A stretch of 64,000 bases of DNA. It comes from Chlorella sorokiniana (taxonomy: Eukaryota; Chlorophyta; Trebouxiophyceae; Chlorellales; Chlorellaceae). Positions 35,220-45,962 of this stretch are shown one piece after another. Under the pieces are notes generated by a model that worked only from the letters and a program-made list of their open reading frames with translations, was not told where the DNA came from and searched no databases. The translations under genes and the position numbers were made by a program. Location: the NCBI GenBank assembly GCA_025917655.1, contig CP084612.1, positions 620,001-684,000 on the forward strand, in the 5' to 3' direction. Position 1 is the first letter of the stretch, and each line of letters begins with the position of its first letter.

Positions 35220-36990
35220 TCTTCAGGCCGCGACCCCGAGGCGTGGGAGGCAAAGCCCAGGATGTTGCCGGTGGCCAGCCGCGCCTGCGCCTGCCACCCC
35301 GCCAGCTTGGCCTCCAGCTCGGGCCCCATGCGAGGGTGCATGGAGCGGGCGGAGGCCAGCGCAGAGGCCAGCAGCGCGGCGGCGGCGCCCGGGCTCATCT
35401 CGCCCACCGCCTGCCGCCGCACCGCCTCCTGCGCCACCGCCTCCAGCGCCGGCATGAGGCGGTAGACGGGCCAGGGAAGGCGCCCAGTGACCGGGCGACT
35501 GCGGGGGCAGGCCACCACAAGTGATTGTAAGTGTGAGTGGGCAGACAGCCCGGGCAGACAGCCCACGCAGCTGTGCACATGACACGATCAAACAGCCGAG
35601 GCCGAGCTGCCGTGCACCACGCTGAGCTGGCGGCAGAGCAGCAGCCCACCTGAGGCCAGGTGCGGCGCCGCCAGCCCCTGCAGGGCGGGCCCCGCCAGCT
35701 GTGCGCACACGTCCGCCACGTCGTACTGGCAGGGGCGGTAGCTGGGCCGCGCGGCCCGCTGCTGCGCGAGGGCGGCCAGCAGCAGCGACAGCTCCTGCGG
35801 AGAGGAAGGGGGGTGCGACGGTTTGGGTGCCAGCCGGCAGCATGGCAGGGAGCAAGGCGGCTGCAGGGCGCTCACTCCACCCCGACAACCCGCGCGCTGC
35901 GGGCCCCACCTGCGGCGTGAACCTGCCGGCCTTGATGTGGGAGCGCAGCGCGCGCCCAAAGGGGGCTGTTCATGGGCAGCGCCCCATGCGCGCCCACGCC
36001 CGCACCACCGCCAGCGCCACCTGCGGCGTCAGCGCCTCGGAGTGCAGCTCGCAGGCCGCCTCCAGCTCCACTTGGAGGTGCAGGTAGTAGCGGCTGCAAG
36101 AGTAGGTAGGGCGTGTGGGTGTGTCAGGGTAGGGGTGGGGTGGGGTCCAGGGTGAGGGTGTCGACAAGGGCAAAGGCCCGAGGGAAGAAAGGCGGTGAGC
36201 CTAGCAAGCGGGACCAGCCGGCTTCCCAGCCCAGCACCGCCATCCATGGGTGCGGGGGCACGGTTCTGCACACCCACAGCCCCGCGCGGTCACCTGAAGC
36301 TGCTGCGCAGGCTGTCGTCGGCGGCGTAGTCCAGGCGGCTGACAATCTGCAGCAGCAGCACGGCGGGCGCCAGGCCCAGCCCCTTGTGCAGCTGCGCCAG
36401 CTCCAGGCAGCGCTCCAGGAAGCACGCAAAGTCGGGCGGTAGACCAGGGGGAGGGCTGGCGCGGCAGCTCGCCCACGGCGGCGGCGGGGCAGGCGGCACA
36501 CACGTTCTTCACGTGCCCCTCCACCGCCGCCAGCTTGTCTACCACCGTCGACGCGCTGAGGTCGTGCAGGCTGATCAGGCGCTGCAGGCCGTGCTGCTGC
36601 GGAGCAGGAGGGCCGGTAGTGCGGGCGTCAAGCATGCAACGGGTCAGGGCTCAATAGATCGACAACAGGCGCAGGGGTTCAGGGGCGGGGTGATCAATCG
36701 GCCTGAACCGCGATGTGGGGGCAAAGGGTACGGGAGGGTGCAGGCAGAGCGGCGCGGCGGGCCAGCCTCACCTGTGAACCGCCGGCGGCAGGGGGTGGGG
36801 CAGGATGCAGCAGGGGTTGCCGCTGCTGGTGGAGGCAGTCAGCAGCTCGATGCAGGGCTCGTCGAAGCAGGAAAGGCGGCGTAGCGGGGCGGGCCGTGTC
36901 GGGTGCTGGCACCGCGGAGCGGCAACGGCGGGGACTGCGGGGCGCGCCGCCTGCAACAGCTGCTGCGCCGCGCTGCGGAAAGGAAGCAGG
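35220..36990 (-). CDS. Unidentified alpha-helical repeat-like protein
   Basis: A series of minus-strand exons with good GTGAG/GCAG borders encodes Leu/Ala-rich helices of 30-60 residues each. Examples are LISLHDLSASTVVDKLAAVE, DFACFLERCLELAQLHKGLG, VELEAACELHSEALTPQVAL, ELSLLLAALAQQRAARPSYR and MSPGAAAALLASALASARSM. The spacing resembles the helical-repeat regions of FASTK/RAP-type or octotricopeptide organelle RNA factors, but no RAP domain or diagnostic motif is visible, so no function is assigned. Neither end is fixed. The first clear exon begins near 36990 after an acceptor, so an upstream exon is missing. The C-terminal frame (ATGNILGFASHASGSRPEE) may run to 34955. Confidence 0.5.
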
Positions 36991-37534
36991 AGATGAAAGA
37001 TGGTTGATATAACGAGTCAGGACGACTGAAGGCGTGGGTTTGTCCGTGGAGGCTGGTGCAGCAGGGGTGGGCGGGCGTTCTCCCCGAGTCCAAGGCCTCG
37101 GTAAATCACTGTACTATGCCCTGCAGAACAGTGTAAACCCAGCCGGCAAGACCGGTTGTTGCGCCCACCTCATGGTCGCTGTTGCCCGCGGGACAGACCC
37201 TCGAGACTCGATAAGCACGCTCAAACCGGTGGTTTGTACACAGGCAGTGATAGTGGACCTATGTGCACTCGAAATGGTCACAATGGTCCCTGCAATCGGC
37301 GCCTTGTAACAGCCTGCTGTGCGCGCTAGCAGATGCATATCTGCCGCCTGCGATTGCCACCACTTTGATTTGCCAGTTTGAGTTCATATGACATGGCACA
37401 TAGCCCATGCACATCATCCCCTCCGGCTGGTCGTCCTAGCTGCCTATTCCAGCGACTTGTTTATGCCACGCCTGGCGTCATGCTGTCGCGCCCCTGGTGT
37501 ACTGCCCCTCGGCAAGGCGGCTCTGCTGCTGCCG
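36991..37534. other. Intergenic region downstream of the PEBP gene
   Basis: These 544 bp lie between the 5' part of the helical-protein gene and the PEBP stop codon. They probably hold the missing first exon and promoter of the former. An AT-richer part spans 37100-37400. No motif was recognised. Confidence 0.35.
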
Positions 37535-38863
37535 CTACTCCTCGGGGTTCTCCGCCCACACGAAGAGCCCAGCGGCAGGGTTTCCGAGCCCGTGCTCCTG
37601 GGCAAAAGCGCGCACCTGCAGCGGCGGCAGCAGCGGCGGGGAGGGTCGAGCGATGCTGCTGCCGCCCAGCAGGCGGCAGAGCGCACAGGTCTTGACCGCA
37701 CGTCTCCTCAAATGCTCGGCACGCTCGGCAGGCTAGCAGGCGGCTCAGAGAAAAGCCTCTGATTTCATGAGCGCATCCTCTTGCTGTGCGGGCCACCAAG
37801 CTGCACCTTGGCGCGCAGGCTTCCGCTCCCACCGGCCGCCCCCAGCCCACCTGGAAGCCCTGGCGCTTGGAGGGCGGCCGCACCGTGACGCGCCCGACTG
37901 GCGGTACAGCAGGAACAGGATGCGGTGCCTGCCCTTGGCTGGCTCGGGGGCCGTGTACTGCAGAGGCAGGCGCAGCTCGGTTTGCTGGGCAGCGCGGGGA
38001 GCTAGGCCCCTGGACCATGGCAGTATCAGGCTGGCCGGCCTGCCCTTCCCACCTGCACTGCCGCCTCCCCGCGCGCCACGTCGTGGGAGGGGATGTTGAC
38101 GACCATCCAGTGCAGCCACGACCTGCGGGGCGGGTGGCAGGTGCTCGCCGCTGTGTCAGCCACTCAGCCTGATTCTGGCTGCCTGCGTGGTGAGGCTGAT
38201 CCACGGCTTTTCTGCAGCCTTGGCGCGGCAACCCGATGGCAGTGGGACCAGCCTGACCGCGGTGCCCCCAGCCCTTGCCTGTGCTTGGGGCTGCGTGGGG
38301 AGGGCGAGTCGGGGTCCACGGCCAGCAGGGTGTAGGTGCCGGGGGTGGCGACGACCACCTCTGGCTCCTCCAGCAGCGCGTGGTCCAGGCTATAGAGGAA
38401 AGAATGCGGGGGGGGGGGGGGGGGGACCAGCAGATAAGTGCAGGGGGCAGGGGGCAGGGGCATCGCGCATCGCATTGGTGAAAGTGCGCAGGGCGGGAGG
38501 CAGCGCCGCGTCGCATGCACCCTTCAGCACCCAGGCCGACAGGGCGCGCCGCCGCCGCCACCTGTTGAGCGTCATGCCGTTCTCCACCTCCATCGAGCCG
38601 TAGCGCAGCGAGAAGCTGGCTGAGTCATCCACCTCTGCAAGGAGGGGGAGGGGCGCGGCGGAGCTCAGAGGCCCGTCAGACGCCAAGCAGCCCCGCCACG
38701 CGCGCAGCCTGCGGCGGCGCCGCGCCCCCTCACCGTCCACAATGTCTGGCACCGCCTTGCACATGGCAAAGGCGACCGTGGTGTCGCTGATCAGATCCGG
38801 GTAGTCGCTGATCTCAGGGGGCCGTTGGGCAATCTGCTCTGGCGCGGTGACGGGCTTGGGCAT
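37535..38863 (-). CDS. PEBP family protein (FT/TFL1/MFT-related)
   Basis: This phosphatidylethanolamine-binding-family protein starts MPKPVTAPEQIAQ (ATG 38863-38861). Its exons give SASFSLRYGSMEVENGMTLN, then the ligand-pocket block YTLLAVDPDSPSP (DPDxP), SWLHWMVVNIPSHDVARGE, and YTAPEPAKGRHRILFLLYRQ, which holds the second pocket motif (GxHR). A last exon, VRAFAQEHGLGNPAAGLFVW, leads to a stop at 37537-37535. All conserved PEBP regions are present in order. Frame slips occur after LLYRQ and near DPDSPSP. An 18-base G run (38408-38425) in one intron would be hard to sequence. In land plants the family includes flowering regulators; MFT-like and general PEBP members occur in algae. The role here is unknown. 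Confidence 0.88.
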
Positions 38864-39096
38864 GGTGCAGAGGCTCTGAGGGTTGAGGAGGTGCAAAGGG
38901 AGGAGCTTAGAGCGCTGTGTGGATGCAACAAGGTGTCTGAGGGGCGGGGAGGGGCATGGCATGCGCCTGCCGCCTGCGCTGGGCTGACAAGGCGCATGGT
39001 AGACAGGAGCGCGCGCTCTTGCACGCCTAGCCACACTTGGATAGGTTGAAGGTAGCGCGACGGGCTCGCTTTGCCCCTGTGTGCGCGCAACGAGAA
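38864..39096. promoter_or_regulatory. Compact divergent promoter, PEBP / CBM20 protein
   Basis: Only 233 bp separate the two start codons, so both genes should be driven from one bidirectional region. No TATA box is evident. Confidence 0.45.
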
Positions 39097-41842
39097 ATGC
39101 AAGCTGCCAGTTGCCGCGCTCTGGCCCGGGTGGTGGCCCCAGTGGCTGCGTCACGCAGCAGGAAGGCGAACTGGACAGTAGGTGAGCGCAATCCTACGGT
39201 TCACTGGCTAGGGCTCTTGGGTGGCATGTCGCTCATCCAACCCTCAGCTCCCTTTCTTATGCAGAGCCTTGCGCCGTCAAACGGCGCAGGGTGCAGGAGA
39301 GCTGGAGACAGGCGGCGCCACGGCCGCAGCTGCGGCCGCAGTCGCAGCAGGCCGCGTTCGCCGCCGCCGCCGCTGGCGCGCCGAGCGAAACCCTCCCTGA
39401 GGCCCCCTGAGGCCAGCACCGACCCGCCTGTCAGCATCACGTTCTGCGTGCCCGAGTGCCGCCTGCAGCCTGGGGAGCACGTGCGCGTGGTGGGCAGCTG
39501 CCAGGAGCTGGGGCAGTGGCACGTCGACGCCGCGCTGCCCCTGGACTGGAAGGAGGGCGACGCGTGGACCGCCCAGCTCAGCCTGCCCCCGGCCGCCACG
39601 AGTTCAAGCTGGTGGTGCTGCGCGAGCGGGACGGCTCGGTGCAGTGGGAAGAGGGCCCCAACCGCGAGCTGCCCCTGCAGCAGCTGGCAGGGCTGGGCGG
39701 CGCTGCGGACGAGCAGCCGGCCGTCACAGTGACCTGCGCCTGGGGCGACCCCGCCGCCACCACACCCGCGCCGGCCACCAGCCAGGGGCAGCTGCAGGCG
39801 GCGGCGCAGGCCGCAGAGGCGCGGGTGGCGGCCCTGCGCCAGCAGCGGCGCCAGCTGGCGGAGCGGGCGGCGAGGCTGGAGCGGGAGGTGCAGCAGTGGT
39901 GCGTCCCGGCTGGCTGGCCCCGCCCGGCCTTTCCCCCGCCTCTGCAATGCTGCTTGGGCACAGCGTGTGGCTGTCCCGACAGCTCCCCCAGCCGTGCACA
40001 CCTGCCTGCATAAGGGAGCTGCCTGTCCTTCCAACTCTCTCTCTGCTCCCCTGGGTCATCCCCCCAACCTTGCAGCGAGGCCGCAATCAACGAGCGCGAG
40101 GAAATCCTGCGGAAGCTGGTGGCGGGGGAGCAGCGGCGCCTGGAACAGGCAGCGGAGCTGGGCGGGGCGGCGACCGTGGTGCCGGACGCTGCTGCCGCCG
40201 CTGCCGCGGCGCCCGCCGCTGCATCGGGCGTGACGCGCCTGCGGCTGGCGGCAAGGCCAGGGCAGCCGGGAAGGCGGCGGTCAAGCCAGGCAGGGCAGCC
40301 GCGGAGCTCCAGCAGGCTGGGTCGCGCCGCCAGCCTGGCAGCACCGTTTCGCACCTGGCCACCGCCAGCCTGGAGAGCGAGGAGGCAATCGAGGACACCG
40401 CACAGCTGCAGCTCAAACACACGCAGGAGGCAGCCACGCCAGCGGGCCAGCATGCAGCGCCTGCGCAGCCTGAGCTTGCTGGCACACAGGAGGAGGCCTC
40501 AGGCCAAGCAGGCGGCAGCGACGACGCCCGTGGCGGCCAGGCCGACGGGGCGACAGCCATGTGCATGGATGTGGATGAGAAGGAGGCGGGTGAAGGAAGC
40601 AGCGCAGGCAGCACGGCAGCTAAGGCCGCGACGACTGAGCCACCAGCAGCAGCGCAGCAGCAGGCCAAGACGCCGCCAGCGAACAAGGCGGGCGAGCGGC
40701 AGGCGGCGGCGCACGCGCAGCGGAGTCAGGGGGCGGTCAGGATGCAGCGGCGGCAGCGGGTGGCGCCCAAGAGCAGGGCCCTCCCACAGCGGCAAAGCCC
40801 CTGGCTGCCACCGCCACATCGTCTGCATTGCCCGCCGCCAGCCCGGAGGCGCGGAAGGCGGCTGCGGGTGGCGGCGCCTCGCTCGACGGTGCCCTCGTGG
40901 AGGCTGCCCCGACGGCACGCTGAGTTTCCGCTTTGACGTCGCGCCCTCCAGCGGCGCCGCTGGCGGCGGACCCGGGCAGCGCTCTGCCGCCGACCTGGCG
41001 CGTGAGCGGCTGCTGGGGCGGCTGCCCCCGGGGCTGCGCAGGGTCTGCAGCAGCGGCTGGAGCGCATGAGCCTGGGCGCGGGGGCAGCGAAGCAGCGGGG
41101 AGGCGCCCGCGGGCAGGCCGTCGCCGCTCGGCACGCTGTCGCCCAGCACCCGCGGCGGCAGCGCGCCCTGGGCAACACCCGCGCCCCGCCGCCGCCTCTT
41201 CGGGCGACTGGCAGCCCCCACGCCCGCCGCCCCGCAAGCCGCGCCAGCGCCAGCTCCGGGCCGGCGACGTCAGCCTGCCGCGCCCGGCAGACGAGCCGCC
41301 GCCCGCCGCCGACGCGGCTGCCGCGGCCGAGCGGGAGCCAGCGCCGCTGGCGCCGCCGCCGCCACCTGCCGCCGACCAGGCGGAGCTGCTGCACCTCTTC
41401 TCCTCGCCCGCGGCGGCGCAGCCGCTGCCGGGGCAGGGCCGCCGCAGGCGGGTGCCTACACCGGCGTCGCGATGCGCGGGTCGCTGCCCGGTGAGCCCGC
41501 CTTCCTGCTGCCCCCTGCATGCCCCCGGCAGAGGCTGGCGCGACGCTGCCCTGCCAGCGCTTGCCTGTGGGCAGCTTTGGGAGCTTTGGGAGCTGCAGAA
41601 CTGTCAGTGCAGGCAGGCCTGCTGAGCCACACCGGCTCCTAACACCCCTCTGCCCGCCCCCGCTTGCCCCCTTGCCTGCCTGCAGCCGCGGCAATTTGGC
41701 TGACGCTGGCCGCGGTGTTTTCCTTGGGCGGGGCGGCGTGGGAAGTGGGACGCACCGCGCTGCCTCCCGCCGCCCGCCGCCCCGCGGACGTCGCCTTTGG
41801 CTGCTGCTCAGCTGGGCGGTGGCGGCGCCCTTCTGGCAGTGA
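39097..41842 (+). CDS. Starch-binding CBM20 protein with coiled coil and C-terminal membrane segments
   Basis: The start at 39097 opens a transit-peptide-like leader (MQAASCRALARVVAPVAASR), with a donor after NWTV. The second exon carries a CBM20 starch-binding domain: VSITFCVPECRLQPGEHVRV, VGSCQELGQWHVDAALPLDW, KEGDAW, and after a one-base slip HEFKLVVLRERDG and QWEEGPNREL. A heptad-like coiled coil follows (AQAAEARVAALRQQRRQLAE and REEILRKLVAGEQRRLEQAA), then a long Ala/Gln/Pro-rich low-complexity region. The last exon has two hydrophobic segments (AAIWLTLAAVFSLGGAAW and, after another slip, FGLLLSWAVAAPFWQ) before TGA at 41842. The layout suggests a tether between starch and a plastid membrane or protein matrix, recalling starch-binding coiled-coil pyrenoid proteins. 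That is inference. Confidence 0.8.
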
Positions 41843-42212
41843 GCCGCGGCGGCACCGTGCCAGTCTGCGCCACGGCACGCCTGGCTGCACAGCAAGGCGT
41901 TTCCAGCGGAGCAAAGATGCTTCATTGCCGGTCTGCAGTGCACGCGCGGCGCCATACCCGTCCCCCCTCGCCGCTGCCTGAACCGCTGCCTGAGCCAATT
42001 CTTCAGTAGCAATGTCACACTGGCCGGGTTTGCAAGGACGGCTTCAAACAGGCAGCAGATTGATGCGGGGGTCGTGGTGTGACCCCGCAGCCAGTCAAAC
42101 AAAAGGGGAGCGCAGCGCAGGAGGAGGGCAGGAAGCAGTGCGGGGGCAGGTCAGGTGCGGGGGCCCGCGGGTGTGGCGGGCGTCAACGGCGGCGGCGGCC
42201 GGGCGGCGGCCC
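41843..42212. other. Convergent intergenic region
   Basis: These 370 bp lie between the CBM20 and ArfGAP stop codons and probably hold both 3' ends. No further feature is seen. Confidence 0.4.
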
Positions 42213-44860
42213 TCACGCAAAGGGGTTGCCCGTGGCCTGGGGCTTGGGCGCGGCGGGGGCGCCCATATCATAGCCGGTCAGCGACGGCGCGCCGCCAAAC
42301 AGCGTGGCGCTGGCAGCGGCGGTGGCGGGAGCCATGCCAGCTGTCGGAACGGGGGCGCCGCAAAGGGCGCATAGGCGGGGGAGGGGGCGTAGGCGGCGGG
42401 CGGCGGGTGGAAGGGCGGCCCCCCGCCGGCGTGGGCGGCGGCGCGCGCCGTACCGCGCGCTGCCGCCGTTGGCGCCGCTGGCAGCGCGCCGCGCAGGCCG
42501 GGGCCAGCCCCGCAAACGGGTCGGCGGCGGCGTCGCCAGCGGGGCCGCTCGGCCGCTGCGGGCGGGGGTGGGGGCCGCCGAGCCGGGCAGCAGGTCTGAC
42601 AGGGAGCCGGCTGAGGAGCGAAGGTCGGTGGCAATCCCCACACCGGCATGGCCGGGTAGGCGCCGCCGTTGGCGTGCGGCGGCGCCGCCGACAGCGCGCT
42701 ACCCGCGGGCGACACGCCGCTGCCAGCGGGTGAGTAGGCTGAGGAGGGTGAGTAGGCGGGGGGGGTGGGCCGCGGGGCTGGCGCTGCTGTAGCCGTAGGG
42801 GGTGCAGCGGCGCGGGGGGATGGCCACGGTGGGGCGCGCGCCATAAGCGCCAGCATACCCCGCGGGCGGGTGCCCCGCCGAATAGGCGGCATAGGGGCCA
42901 GGTGGGGCCGCGTGGCGGCGCCGCACGAGGGGGAAGGCGGGCAGGGGCACGGGCTGGCCGGTGGGCAGGATGCCGGTGGCGCGGATGCGCTCAAACTCGG
43001 GATAGAAGACGTCCTGCTTGGTTTGGGGGCAGTGGGGGAGGGAGGGAAGAAGAGGGGGAGAGGGGGGCACGGCATTGTGAGGAGCGTGCGAGGGAGGCAG
43101 GCGCTGGCAGCCGGCAGAGCAGCGCGGCCGGGCCACGGAGGGTGGAAGAACTGCAAAGGCTGGCGTGCTGCGCTGCGCAGGCAGTGCTGCTGGCAAGGGG
43201 TAGCAGCAGCGGCAGCCCAGCGCAGCGGCAGCGGCAGCCCAGCGCACCATGGGCACTTCCCGCCGGCTGCTGCTCAGGACTGGCTGCTTGGGCGGCGGCG
43301 CTGCCTTGGCTGGGCTGCTGGCTGCTGCGGCGGCGGCGGGCGCTGCGGCCGAGCCCTCGGGGCGGCCGCCTTGGGGCTGGTGGGCCCGTCGCCAAACGCC
43401 TCCCAGCCCGAGCCGCCCTCTGCTGCAGGGGCCTGCCCAGAAGGCACCTGCGCCGCAGCTGCTGCTGCAGCTGCTGCAGGGCCAGCTGCAGGGGCCGCGG
43501 CAGGGGCTGGCGCGTCGCCAAACGACGCCCAGGCGGCCTCAGCCGCCGGGGCCGCTGCGGGCGGCGGGGATGGCTGCACGGGTGCCGCCTTTGCAGCAGC
43601 CGCGGGGCTGCCGGGGCCAAAGGGATCCCACGCCGCCGTTGCTGCAGCAGGCGCAGTCTTTGTGCTGCCCCCTTTTGGCGGCGAGGCATCCAGCAGGCTG
43701 AGCCCGCCTGCCGCCGTTGCACCGCCGGCGGCGGCGGCGGCGGGGGCGGCGGCGGGGGCGCGTGGGCGTGGCCGCCCCCTGCAGACGAGCCGGCCGCGCT
43801 GACGGTGCGCTCCAGGCCGCCGCTGCCCTGCACCTTGAGCTTGGGCGTGTCTGAGCCCAAAACGTCCGACATGGCGCGCACCGGCGGCTCTCGCCCCTGC
43901 GCAGCGATGGATGCAGACGGGCATCGGCGGGGCGGAGCAGAAGCTGGAGAGCCTGCCGCCCACAGCAGGCTGCTGTGAGGGCAGCGACAGCACACCGCGT
44001 TGCACTGGCGCTCAGGCTGCCGAGCGCGGCTGCCGCGGCAGGCCGGGGGCACCCCCACCCACCTCGCTGGCGCTGCTGGCGCTGCCGCCGCCGCTGCTGG
44101 GCGTCCAGCCGCCCGGCGGCTCCGCGAAGAAGCGGCGCTCCTGGTACACGGCGGCGATCCAGGTGTGGATGCGGCGGATGTCGCGGTCCACGGGCTTGGG
44201 CAGCGCGGCGGAGCTCCACTTGTGGAGGAAGTGGGCGGCAAACTTCTGCGGAAATGGGGGGGGACCCAGCGGGGGCGCTGAGGCGGAACGGCGTCAAGCC
44301 AGCCTTCCGAACCACGCAGCCTAGCGCGCGCAGACGATGCGGGCAGCACCAGCGGCAGCAGCGCTGTCGGGTTGCTGCCACAGCTTTGCGGGGCCAGCGC
44401 GCGCATGCCGGTGACGCACCGCGTTGCCGCTCTCCTCCAGCACCGTCACCTCCTCCGGCTTGAAGGTGGACATGGACACGCCCTTGACGCGGTGCCCAAA
44501 CTGGCGGCTGCGGCAGGCGGGGGCGGCGGGAAGCGGCGGGCAGCGTCAGCGGCCAGCTCCCGCATGCGGCGCGCCAGCTGCTGCGGCGTGGGTTGACTAG
44601 CACAGCGGCTTGAGGCGGCCCACTCACTGGACGCCGCTGCACACGGTGCATACGAACACGTTGAAGCTGCTGACCACGTACTGGGGGCCCTGCAGGCACG
44701 AGGGCAGCGCGTGATGAGGGCAACCCAGCGCGAGGTCGGGCTCAAGGCGCAGAGCGCGGCATGACTGCCAACTTACCAGCGAGTCGCAGTTTATGCACCG
44801 CTTGTTGGCGCCCTGCTTCAGCAGGGCTTTCAGGCGGGCTTCCGTCTTGTCCACCCTCAT
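42213..44860 (-). CDS. AGFG/AGD14-type ArfGAP with adaptor-binding tail
   Basis: This is a GTPase-activating protein for ARF GTPases in vesicle traffic. The start (ATG 44860-44858) gives MRVDKTEARLKALLKQGANK. The zinc finger CINC and VCTVC surrounds GPQYVVSSFNVFV, and the next exon has FGHRVKGVSMSTFKPEEVTV. KFAAHFLHKWSSAALPKPVD and IRRIHTWIAAVYQERRFF complete the ArfGAP domain as in plant AGD14 and animal AGFG. The tail is Ala/Pro/Gly-rich with three W-x-x-F motifs (WDPFGPG, WASFGD, WEAFGDG at about 43635-43390), a QDVFYPEFERIRATG block, and a terminal GNPFA in which NPF is an EH-domain ligand (stop 42215-42213). W-x-x-F and NPF motifs are typical of clathrin-adaptor and EH-protein binding, so a coat-linked role is likely. 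Confidence 0.88.
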
Positions 44861-45962
44861 CGTCCCGCAGCCGCTGAGACGCGCAGGCCGATAAGAATGT
44901 GTCAGTGTGTTACTATCAACACCTTCTCTTACTTCTTCTACAGGGCCTTGGAGCCGCGGTACGCCTGTGGTACATGTAGCTCTCACTATGAGACCCCTGG
45001 CACGTTAAAGTACGCCAATTGGGTTGCATGGAGCCGGCAGAAGCTTGCGGGTTGGTGGGTCAGCCCTCCGACGTTTCTGAGCAAATGGAGGCGCGGCGCC
45101 GGCGGGCGGCACTGAGTGGGTTGGCGTCACAACCGATGCTCTTGTTGGCACTGCGCTCCTGGTTGCATCACCCGAGACCCCAATGCCGCAGCTGCCGGCC
45201 AGCAACTCAGGCGGCCCCCTGGAAATCCTGCTGGGTGCAGGTCTGCCTTGTAAGGTGTGGGACACCAGCTATGGGAGGGGCCGGCGCCGGCGACTGCGCC
45301 CCACTTCATTGTGGTTGAATGTGGCAAACCTGAATCTGTGGTTATTCTAGTCTTCCTGCCCTCGCTGAAGGGCTTGCACGTGACCAAGAGGGCTGCCATG
45401 CCATGACAGCTATCCCGGGTGTGTGATGCAGATCACTGGCAGCGCGGCAACGTGTGGCTTCCAGTGCATGCACCATCGCATCCCAACTCCTTTTGAAATG
45501 TGCATGGGGGACATGGTGCAGTGGCAAATGTCAATAACAGCACTTGAAGCTTTGCGAGGTCCCAGCTGCTTTCAGTCATGTGAAACGCCAGCTGGCAATG
45601 CAGATGCCTGCTGGTACTGAGATCCTCATCATCTCCCGCAAAGATGAGCGCTGTCGTCAATTCCTTTCAGTTTTTGTGGCCACGGATTAGCAAGATGTTG
45701 AAAAAGCCCGCTGGCGAGCACAGCGACGACCACAAACGCCAGGACGGTTTGCAACTGGTCTCTCAGCGGAGTTCCACGATCAATGTGGTGGATCCCAAGT
45801 CTAGGAGTCTAGGGGTGATTGACAGGGGGCGGCAGAACTTGCCACGGGGCTCACAGTGTCGCCGGGCTGCTCGACATCCTGCACGGCGTTCACCACGTGC
45901 CACAGGCCTCATTGTCTGCCCAAGTGGACGTGAAACCACGCAATGAGAATGCATCGGGGACA
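44861..45962. promoter_or_regulatory. Divergent intergenic region, ArfGAP / NRAMP
   Basis: These 1.1 kb are less GC-rich than the exons around them. A plus-strand ORF of 100 codons (45644-45946, MSAVVNSFQFLWPRISKML) is present but has no family signature and stops before the NRAMP start. It may be a leader ORF or chance. Confidence 0.4.

Noticed and set aside
39540-39560. A Rubisco-binding motif in the CBM20 protein (DWKEGD)
   Set aside because: It fits [D/N]W[R/K]xx but ends in Asp instead of Leu/Ile/Val/Ala, and it lies inside the CBM20 fold.
40726-42102. A 458-codon open frame on the minus strand
   Set aside because: It mirrors the CBM20 protein exons and intergenic DNA. The composition is Arg/Ala-rich and there are no motifs.
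45644-45946. A 100-codon ORF upstream of NRAMP
   Set aside because: It has an ATG, but no recognised motif, no matching splice sites and a stop before the transporter start. I left it as a possible leader ORF only.
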